Part shown: one piece after another, positions 58,061 through 64,000 of the stretch
How the letters are laid out: every line of letters starts with the position of its first letter
Position numbering within the stretch: the first letter of the stretch is position 1
Source of the DNA: Planococcus chinensis
GTDB lineage: Bacteria > Bacillota > Bacilli > Bacillales_A > Planococcaceae
NCBI RefSeq assembly: GCF_020071995.1
Contig: NZ_JABWTK010000012.1
Coordinates: forward strand, 1 to 64,000
Reading direction: 5' to 3'
DNA length: 64,000 nt
Made by a program: the position numbers and the translations under genes
The notes under the pieces: generated by a model
Database searches by the model: none
The model's input: only the letters and a program-made list of their open reading frames with translations
What the model was told of the DNA's origin: nothing

Positions 58061-58968
58061 ACTCAATGATTACTTACTCAACTGAAGTGCAACAAGCAAT
58101 GGATAACAACCAACCGATTGTGGCGTTGGAATCGACGATCATCTCCCACGGCATGCCTTACCCGCAAAACGTCGAAACGGCGCGCATCGTTGAACAGATC
58201 ATCCGTGACAATGGAGCTGTTCCAGCAACAATTGCCATCATGGACGGCAAGATCAAAATCGGTTTATCCGATGAAGAGTTAGAACTTCTTGGCAACAGCC
58301 CGGACGTCGCAAAAGTATCACGCCGTGATCTTGGGCAGTTGATTGCAACGAAAAAAATCGGTGCTACGACGGTTGCGGCTACGATGATTTGTGCAGAACT
58401 TGCTGGCATCCGTGTATTTGCTACAGGCGGCATTGGCGGCGTTCACCGCGGTGCAGAAACAACAATGGACATTTCAGCCGACCTTGAAGAATTGGCAACT
58501 ACCGGTGTAGCAGTTGTATGTGCTGGAGCAAAATCAATTTTGGACATCGGTTTGACACTGGAATTCCTTGAAACGAAAGGCGTACCGGTCATTGGCTATA
58601 AAACAGATAAAATGCCGGCGTTCTATACACAAGCCAGCGAATTTGATTTGACTTTCCGTGCAGATGACGTAGAAACTTTGGCAAAAGTATTGAAAGCGAA
58701 ATGGGATCTTGGACTTAAAGGCGGCGCTGTAGTGGCTAACCCGATTCCGGCAGAACATGCGATGGAAGAATCGTTCATTAACGGCATCATTGACCAAGCC
58801 ATGATTGAAGCAAAAGAAAATGGCATTGCTGGAAAAGAAACAACGCCATTCCTTCTTGGAAAAGTAAAAGAATTGACTGAAGGCACAAGCCTGGTCGCAA
58901 ATATCGAATTGGTAAAGCATAACGCTGAAGTCGGTGCGAAATTAGCGGTAGCTTACAACGGACTTTAA
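58057..58968 (+). CDS. psuG: pseudouridine-5'-phosphate glycosidase
   Basis: 303 residues, family length. It has [17 protein letters not shown] with the catalytic Glu, [32 protein letters not shown], and the NPIPAEHAM block. It splits pseudouridine 5'-phosphate into uracil and ribose 5-phosphate, so with PsuK it recycles pseudouridine from RNA decay. It starts within psuK (ATGA), with GGAGG seven bases upstream. A terminator follows within ten bases. Confidence 0.95.
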   Translation: MNSMITYSTEVQQAMDNNQPIVALESTIISHGMPYPQNVETARIVEQIIRDNGAVPATIAIMDGKIKIGLSDEELELLGNSPDVAKVSRRDLGQLIATKKIGATTVAATMICAELAGIRVFATGGIGGVHRGAETTMDISADLEELATTGVAVVCAGAKSILDIGLTLEFLETKGVPVIGYKTDKMPAFYTQASEFDLTFRADDVETLAKVLKAKWDLGLKGGAVVANPIPAEHAMEESFINGIIDQAMIEAKENGIAGKETTPFLLGKVKELTEGTSLVANIELVKHNAEVGAKLAVAYNGL

Positions 58969-58977
58969 GAAAATAGG

Positions 58978-59014
58978 AAAAGAAGCTCTCAACTTTGAGG
59001 GCTTCTTTTTTTTG
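58978..59014 (+). terminator. psuKG terminator
   Basis: AGAAGCTCTC / GAGGGCTTCT stem and eight T. Confidence 0.9.
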
Positions 59015-59077
59015 TCTTTTGAGAAAGGTTTCTTCTGCATTTGTTTACGGGTAGACAAAAATAAGGAGCTGAAACCT

Positions 59078-60388
59078 ATGAAAACAGATGTGTTCATTAG
59101 TGGTGGAGGAGTCGGCGGCTTAACACTTGCCTTGAAGTTAGCACAGCGCGGAGTGAATGTGACCGTTGCGGAACGTCTGACTTCCAAAACTCCTGCTTAT
59201 AAAGGTGAATTGCTGCAGCCCAAAAGCATGCAGATTTTTGATGGACTGGGACTTTTTGAAGAAATTGAAGAACGTTCCAATGAGATCAAAGTGCTCGATA
59301 TGCTGGAATTGTCCAGCACACTGGCAGTCCGCGATCAATCTTTTCTGGATTATAGCGTGCTTCCGGGAAAATACAATGCCGCTTATATGGCGCATCACGA
59401 AGAACTGAAATCGATTCTTCGTGAAGCTGCTTCCCAATACCCCAATTTTATTTATTTAGGTGGAACTACCGTAAAGAAAATTGATGACAATGCCGCCCAC
59501 TTGCAAAAAGGCAAAGAAAAACTGGAAGTGCAGGCTGATTATTTTGTAGGTGCAGAAGGACGGGCATCGGTTACCCGTAAAGCGATGGGCATTGAAATAA
59601 AGCAGACGGCGTATAACCATCATTTTTTAACCGTGACTTTTCCGCGTGCCGAAAATTTCCGGGATGGAAAAATCATTTCTACGTATAACCGGTTTTTGGG
59701 TTTGTTTCCGCTGCCGGACAACCAGGTGCGCAGCGTGTACTTAATACCGGAAGGGGACTACCAAGAGTTGAAGGAGAAACCGATCAGCCATTTCCATAAA
59801 CTTTACACGGATTTGGCGCCTTCCATTGACGGCTATGTCCAGCAATTGCAGGACTGGAAAAAAATCCAGTTGATGATTCCGGTGATGTTCCATGCCCCTT
59901 CTTATGTAAAAGGCAATAAGGCGATTATTGGGGACGCCGCCCATGCGGTGCATCCGATGGCAGGCGAAGGGATGAACATGGCCATTCAGGACGCGGATGT
60001 GCTGGGCGAGCTGCTTGCCGATATGGTGGAATCCGGAAAACGGAACCCTGAAAATCTGCGATGGTTTGAAAAAGTGCGCTATAAGCGTGCTGAGCATGTA
60101 ATCCAGCTGAGCCATTTGTCTGCACTCGCTTATTCGTTTCCTTTCCGGACCGTGAGCTATTTGCGGACACGGACAGTAGAACGTATGGAAGAAGATCCAA
60201 TCCTTCACTTCAAGCAGATGCTGAATGTTTCTGGCCTTGGCATGTGGAAAGAAAACGTCCGCGACCGTTTTATCCAAGGCGGCATTATGCCTGTTCGACG
60301 AAGCAGGGATTTAACTTCAGATACAAAAGAATTGAAATATTTCACCAGAGAAGAAGATTATCCGTGGAAAGTGGAGGGACTTTTATGA
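59078..60388 (+). CDS. FAD-dependent aromatic hydroxylase-like monooxygenase
   Basis: 436 residues. The dinucleotide fold is GGGVGGL (9-15), the UbiH/PHBH second FAD motif is GDAAHAVHPMAGEGMN (about 285-300) and the DG-like motif region is YFVGAEGRASVTRKAMG. Relatives hydroxylate phenols or polyprenyl rings with NAD(P)H and oxygen. The C-terminal 60 residues (after LSALAYSFPFRT) are extended and basic. AAGGAG precedes the ATG. It overlaps a methyltransferase gene (ATGA), so hydroxylation then methylation of one substrate is likely. The substrate is unknown. Confidence 0.87.
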   Translation: MKTDVFISGGGVGGLTLALKLAQRGVNVTVAERLTSKTPAYKGELLQPKSMQIFDGLGLFEEIEERSNEIKVLDMLELSSTLAVRDQSFLDYSVLPGKYNAAYMAHHEELKSILREAASQYPNFIYLGGTTVKKIDDNAAHLQKGKEKLEVQADYFVGAEGRASVTRKAMGIEIKQTAYNHHFLTVTFPRAENFRDGKIISTYNRFLGLFPLPDNQVRSVYLIPEGDYQELKEKPISHFHKLYTDLAPSIDGYVQQLQDWKKIQLMIPVMFHAPSYVKGNKAIIGDAAHAVHPMAGEGMNMAIQDADVLGELLADMVESGKRNPENLRWFEKVRYKRAEHVIQLSHLSALAYSFPFRTVSYLRTRTVERMEEDPILHFKQMLNVSGLGMWKENVRDRFIQGGIMPVRRSRDLTSDTKELKYFTREEDYPWKVEGLL

Positions 60389-61371
60389 TTGATGTGATGA
60401 AAATGTTTAAGGCTCGCATGTACATGAAGCGCAATGAGCCGTTTTTGTATAGCTGGCATGCTTATGTTGGATATGAATTGGATTTATTTAAAGCTTTTGA
60501 ACGCCCTGTAACACAATTTGATGTGGCGGATGCCCTTCAATTGGATGAGGATTTGCTGCGTCAATGGGTAAGTGTGGGTGTCTCGATCGGCCACTTGAAA
60601 GAAGCGGGAAGAGGGCGCTATAAAGTATGGAATACGTGGAAACTGCCGAAACCGAAAGGCAATAATTCGTCGGGCGTATTATTGAAAGAAATGATGGAAC
60701 TCCATATCCCTACACTCCTCAGCTATCCGGAAATGATGCGAAACCAAAACCGGCGCCATTTTGATGAAGAAAAACATGCCCCGACTGTTGCGGAAACCAG
60801 CCGTCTCCTGGAAGTGCTGGCCATGCCGAAAATGTCCAAACGCATAAGAGAAAACAAAAGCCGGACCGTTCTCGATATTGGCTGCGGGGAAGCTGGCTAT
60901 ATCAAAAAGCTGGCCGACCGTTTTCCAGATACCCAATTTACCGGCATCGAAATCAGTCCGGCTGTCGTAGAAACGGCCAAGGAATTGACTGCTGGCAATG
61001 ACAACATTGTCATTGAAAATGCGGACTTGTGGCAGTACCAGCCTGAACGGCTGCAGGATATGGTCATGATGAATAACGTCATCCACTACATCGATTTGGA
61101 AAAAAGGCAGGCGCTGTTCACGGAACTGGCCAGCTGGTTGGAGAAAGACGGCATTCTTTCGGTCGTCACTCCAATCGCCGGCAGCAGCGAAGATCCGCCT
61201 TTTGCGAATGTCTTCAACAGCTTTTTCTCCTCTTTCGACAACCTCTATCGCTTGCCGACCAGACAGGAACTAGCGGAATGGGGCGAAGAAGCAGGACTCA
61301 CCATGCTCGGCATCAAAACCGTCATCAAAGAAGGCAGCTGGTACATCGCACAGTATCAAAAGAAAAGCTGA
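60385..61371 (+). CDS. SAM-dependent methyltransferase with N-terminal winged helix
   Basis: 328 residues. The N-terminal 30-90 region looks like the dimerisation winged helix of small-molecule O-methyltransferases (FDVADALQLDEDLLRQWV). The SAM fold has VLDIGCGEAGYI (about 160-171), then FTGIEISPA and MMNNVIHYIDLE. ATG 60385 follows GGAGGG and overlaps the monooxygenase. Its last codons (KKS and stop) lie in the start of a family B repeat. With the monooxygenase it forms a two-gene tailoring unit. Confidence 0.85.
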   Translation: MIDVMKMFKARMYMKRNEPFLYSWHAYVGYELDLFKAFERPVTQFDVADALQLDEDLLRQWVSVGVSIGHLKEAGRGRYKVWNTWKLPKPKGNNSSGVLLKEMMELHIPTLLSYPEMMRNQNRRHFDEEKHAPTVAETSRLLEVLAMPKMSKRIRENKSRTVLDIGCGEAGYIKKLADRFPDTQFTGIEISPAVVETAKELTAGNDNIVIENADLWQYQPERLQDMVMMNNVIHYIDLEKRQALFTELASWLEKDGILSVVTPIAGSSEDPPFANVFNSFFSSFDNLYRLPTRQELAEWGEEAGLTMLGIKTVIKEGSWYIAQYQKKS

Positions 61372-61487
61372 AGCGCCTGCTCAGCCCCGACAAGCGCTGG
61401 AGGGCTTTCCGAAGATGGCGCTCTTTGCCATCGCCGGAAAGACCGAAGCGACTCGAGGGGCTAGGTGCTGAAGCTGGACAATAAGAA
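61361..61487 (+). repeat. family B hairpin element, array copy 1
   Basis: It begins AGAAAAGCTGAAGCGCC, overlapping the methyltransferase stop. Arms are AGCGCCT (61372-61378) with AGGTGCT (61463-61469) and AGCCCC (61383-61388) with GGGGCT (61457-61462). The inner hairpin is ATGGC/GCCAT. Confidence 0.8.
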
Positions 61488-61610
61488 AAGCTGAAATGGC
61501 CGTTAAGATTCGAAAGGCGTAAGATGAGCTGCCGAAGCGGCGTGTCTTCAGCCGCACAGGCAGTTCAGTTTACGACCCGAGAATCTGGCCATTGAAGCTG
61601 GACAAAAAAG
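61483..61610 (+). repeat. family B hairpin element, array copy 2
   Basis: Arms AATGGCC (61495-61501) and GGCCATT (61587-61593), then AGATTCG with CGAGAATCT. Its reverse complement matches 24933-25057 over nearly its whole length. Confidence 0.8.
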
Positions 61611-61749
61611 AAAAGTGTAGTCGGCTGTTATAGTCCCGAAAAGCGCTGGAGGGCTTGCCGGCCATGGCGTTCTTTGCCATTGACGGAAAGACCGAAGCGA
61701 CTCGAGGGACTAGCCGACGAAACTAGAAAAGAAAAGCTGAAATGGCCGT
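61611..61749 (+). repeat. family B hairpin element, array copy 3 plus a truncated start
   Basis: Arms GTCGGCT (61620-61626) / AGCCGAC (61712-61718) and AGTCCC (61632-61637) / GGGACT (61706-61711). It is followed at 61729-61749 by the first 21 nt of another array copy 2-type element. 61372-61809 holds no gene. Confidence 0.78.
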
Positions 61750-61763
61750 TTCTTTAAAAAAGC

Positions 61764-61812
61764 AAAAACCCCTTGGATTTCAGGAAATTCCTGAAATCCA
61801 AGGGGTCTTTTA
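61764..61812 (-). terminator. bidirectional terminator, 36-bp perfect palindrome
   Basis: 61769-61804 is a perfect inverted repeat (CCCCTTGGATTTCAGGAA and its complement) flanked by A and T runs. It overlaps the yfkK stop codon. Confidence 0.92.
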
Positions 61813-62031
61813 TTTGCGCAATGAACCAAGTTCCTGTGCGATAGCCTGCATTTCGTTTGGCGTGATGTTGTCGCGGCTTGCGACCATTTCATACAGTTCC
61901 TTCAAGTCTTCGTATTTCGATGAGTTGAAGTGTTCAGGTTTCATTGCATCGGAATTAACCATGCGCAATTTCGCTTTTATTTCTTCAATCATGAATGAGA
62001 CATTTTCGTTTGATGGTTGTGAGAGGTCCAT
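61810..62031 (-). CDS. yfkK: UPF0435 / DUF1128 protein (YfkK-like)
   Basis: 73 residues; NVSFMIEEIKAKLRMVN and ITPNEMQAIAQELGSLRK match the short helical UPF0435 family of Bacillales. Its function is unknown. GCAGGAA lies upstream of the start. It may share a transcript with the symporter gene 58 nt upstream, as no terminator is visible between them. Confidence 0.88.
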   Translation of the reverse strand: MDLSQPSNENVSFMIEEIKAKLRMVNSDAMKPEHFNSSKYEDLKELYEMVASRDNITPNEMQAIAQELGSLRK

Positions 62032-62089
62032 AATGGATTCCTGCCTTTCGATAGGGTATAACCCATCATTTCACTGTTCAAAAAAAATG

Positions 62090-63463
62090 TCAATTGCCAA
62101 TACGTGCGGCTTCTTTCGCTTCTGCTTTTTCTTCTTTGATTTTTGCCACAATGCGCTTCGTTTCAAGCGCAATGACACCGGATAAGCCGAGAAGCCCGAT
62201 CAAGTTCGGAAGAGCCATTAAACCATTCATGATATCGGAGAACATCCAGACGACATCAAGAGAAACGGTGGCACCAATGAATACTACGGCAATAAAGGCG
62301 ACGCGGTAAACAATCAGAAGGCTTGGGTTTTTAAATAGATACTGGAAACATTTCTCTCCGTAGTACGACCAGCCGATGATCGTAGAAGAAGCAAAGAAAA
62401 TGAGTCCAATCGCGACGACAATCGGACCGATTGGCCCCAGGAATTGTTCGAAGGCCGCCGTTGTCAGTGCTGAACCTTCAAGGGACTTGTCGGTATACAT
62501 GCCTGACATGACGATCGTGATGCCTGTGATCGAACAGATGATCAAAGTATCGATAAACACCTGTGTCATCGATACAAGAGCCTGGCGCCCAGGCATATCC
62601 GTCTTGGCAGCTGCTGCGGCGATAGGAGCGGAACCAAGGCCGGCTTCATTGGAGAAGACTCCTCGGGCAACCCCATACCGGATAGCGGCACCGATTGCAC
62701 CGCCTACTGCTGCCTCGCCGGTGAAGGCTGAAGTGAGAATCGTACCGATTGCCGGCAAGATCAATTCGAAATTCAATACCATGATGACCGCTCCGGCAAT
62801 AAGATAGAACAATGCCATAAACGGAACAAAATAAGAAGTGACTTTCCCGATTGTCGTGATGCCGCCTAAAATGACCGCAGCCGCGAAAATCGTCAAAATG
62901 ATGCCGGTAATCCATGTGGGTACGTTAAATGTATCCCGGACTACTGCAGCAACCGAGTTGGATTGTGTCCCGTTGCCGATGCCGAACGCAGCAATCGAAC
63001 CGAAGATGGCAAACATAACACCCAGCCACTTCTGTTTCAGGCCATGTTCCAAATAATACATCGGCCCCCCGGCCATTAAACCTTTGGCATCAACAACACG
63101 GTATTTCACTGCAAGTACAGCTTCTCCGTATTTGGTCGCCATCCCGAAGAATGCCGACATCCACATCCAGAAAACGGCACCCGGTCCGCCCAGAATGACG
63201 GCTGTCGCAACACCAACGATATTACCGGTGCCGACTGTTGCAGCCAGCGCGGTGGAGAGCGCCTGGAAGTGGCTGATGTCACCTTCTGATTTTGTATCCT
63301 GGTTTTTAGTGAATACCAGTTTTAATGCATAAGGCAAATATCGAACTTGTAAAAGGCCTAAACGAATAGTTAAAAAGATTCCTGTGCCCACCAATAAGAT
63401 CAGAAGAGGTGGACCCCAGACAAAACTGCTGATACTGCCCAAAATTGATTCTAGTCGCTCCAT
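62090..63463 (-). CDS. sodium:alanine/glycine symporter (AGCS family)
   Basis: 457 residues from ATG 63463, after AAAGGGGAAATACG. About eleven membrane helices are predicted. AGCS hallmarks are ATVGTGNIVGVATAVILGGPGAVFWMW and GVFSNEAGLGSAPIAAAAA; the latter is the family signature. It imports alanine or glycine with sodium. The longer frame upstream is unsupported. Divergent from the YtxH-like gene. Confidence 0.93.
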   Translation of the reverse strand: MERLESILGSISSFVWGPPLLILLVGTGIFLTIRLGLLQVRYLPYALKLVFTKNQDTKSEGDISHFQALSTALAATVGTGNIVGVATAVILGGPGAVFWMWMSAFFGMATKYGEAVLAVKYRVVDAKGLMAGGPMYYLEHGLKQKWLGVMFAIFGSIAAFGIGNGTQSNSVAAVVRDTFNVPTWITGIILTIFAAAVILGGITTIGKVTSYFVPFMALFYLIAGAVIMVLNFELILPAIGTILTSAFTGEAAVGGAIGAAIRYGVARGVFSNEAGLGSAPIAAAAAKTDMPGRQALVSMTQVFIDTLIICSITGITIVMSGMYTDKSLEGSALTTAAFEQFLGPIGPIVVAIGLIFFASSTIIGWSYYGEKCFQYLFKNPSLLIVYRVAFIAVVFIGATVSLDVVWMFSDIMNGLMALPNLIGLLGLSGVIALETKRIVAKIKEEKAEAKEAARIGN

Positions 63464-63583
63464 CGTATTTCCCCTTTTTGTGTATAGTATGGTGTAGCTT
63501 CCTTTATTCACCGCCTTTAGATTTAATATTCCGAAATATTATAGGAAGAGTCAAGGTTTTTCTAAAAATAAAATTTACTAAGT

Positions 63584-63609
63584 GTTTAAATTTCAGGAGA
63601 TTAGGGAAA
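63584..63609 (+). promoter_or_regulatory. sigma-B promoter of the YtxH-like gene
   Basis: GTTTAA (63584-63589), 14 nt, GGGAAA (63604-63609): an exact match to the sigma-B consensus in both hexamers, 46 nt before ATG 63655. B. subtilis ytxH is sigma-B dependent. Confidence 0.75.
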
Positions 63610-63654
63610 ATCCAAAAGAGACGCAAGTACTACAATTATTGGGAGGAATTCAGG

Positions 63655-64000
63655 ATGAGCCAAAACAAACTATTAACAGGATTACTTATGGGAGCTGCGG
63701 TTGGTGTAATTGTATCTTTATTAGACCGCAACACGCGAAATGATGTAGTGAACAAATCGAAAAAAGTGGGCAGCAGTGCTCAATATTATGCACAAAATAG
63801 AAAAGAATTAGTGAATGCTGTACAACAGCAGACTGAAAAAGTTCAAAATCTTTATTCCCGTATTTCCGAAGACGCTTCTTATGTGGGAGAAAAAGTAAAC
63901 GAATTGAAAGACTTGACTCCGCATGTAAAAGAACTGGCAATGGAAACAAAAGAAGCATTTGTTGATACGAAAGATGCAGTCGTCGATTCAAAAGACGATG
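63655..64000 (+). CDS. YtxH domain general-stress protein (partial)
   Basis: The open frame runs off the window end after 115 codons. The start MSQNKLLTGLLMGAAVGVIV is a glycine-rich membrane-associated helix typical of YtxH proteins, then an amphipathic coiled helix follows (NKSKKVGSSAQYYAQNRKE and later repeats of charged heptads). GGGAGGAAT precedes the ATG. The sigma-B promoter upstream fits the general stress role. The C terminus lies beyond 64000. Confidence 0.85.
   Translation, partial: MSQNKLLTGLLMGAAVGVIVSLLDRNTRNDVVNKSKKVGSSAQYYAQNRKELVNAVQQQTEKVQNLYSRISEDASYVGEKVNELKDLTPHVKELAMETKEAFVDTKDAVVDSKDD

Noticed and set aside
59028-59054. GTTTCT-N15-GGGTAG before the monooxygenase
   Set aside because: It mismatches sigma-B in both hexamers and would start within a few bases of the ribosome site.

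Overview
The window is a 64 kb piece of a low-to-moderate GC Firmicutes chromosome. Gene order matches the Bacillus subtilis stretch yebE-yebG-purEKBCSQLFMNHD-yerA-yerC-pcrB-pcrA-ligA-yerH-gatCAB-dgkB-rlmCD almost gene for gene. Start codons include many TTG and GTG with strong AGGAGG-type sites, and promoters are of the sigma-A, sigma-B and LexA types. Protein flavour and the GC-rich intergenic repeats suggest Planococcaceae (Planococcus-like); this is an inference and was not checked against a database.

Layout. 1-400: 3' end of a 23S rRNA, a 5S rRNA and a terminator. 401-2200: an isochorismatase-type hydrolase on the minus strand, then yebE/yebG. 1900-14950: the complete de novo purine operon (12 genes, IMP synthesis from PRPP), preceded by two PurR boxes, a sigma-A promoter, a guanine riboswitch and an attenuator. 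14950-25000: a GNAT protein behind a sigma-B-type promoter, a YerA adenine deaminase-like protein, YerC, and pcrB-pcrA-ligA-camS; a LexA box lies just before pcrA. 25060-28350: gatCAB for transamidation of Glu-tRNA(Gln). 28470-39550: thioredoxin-like protein, diacylglycerol kinase, PrpE-like phosphatase, Nudix, a cytochrome bd operon with its 36-residue third subunit (cydABS), RlmCD, Dus, a K+ channel, an FbpA-like small protein and an amidase. 39550-48060: TetR/MFS divergon, DEAD-box-like helicase with a DEGD motif, an M29 aminopeptidase, an SGNH esterase, a small basic protein, an M20 peptidase, and a TPP-riboswitch-controlled thiamine transporter. 48600-64000: methionine aminopeptidase, TspO-like protein, oligoendopeptidase, GNAT, DinB, carbonic anhydrase, MreBH, a 46-residue membrane protein, a second M29 aminopeptidase, psuK-psuG, a flavin monooxygenase-methyltransferase pair, YfkK, an AGCS symporter and the start of a YtxH-like gene.

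Most of the window is housekeeping. The non-genic signal worth attention is two families of GC-rich intergenic elements. Family A (about 18082-18586, 42075-42399, 48099-48470) sits between a gene and its terminator. At each site, sequence from that gene's own terminator hairpin is present on both sides of the element, as if target sequence was duplicated on insertion. Family B (24933-25057 and a tandem array at 61361-61749) forms long hairpins whose basal arms differ between copies but stay complementary. One family B copy supplies the last codons and stop of the methyltransferase gene. Three sigma-B-type promoters, a promoter plus LexA box inside the end of pcrB, and three genes of 36-49 codons plus one of 46 that are easily missed complete the picture.
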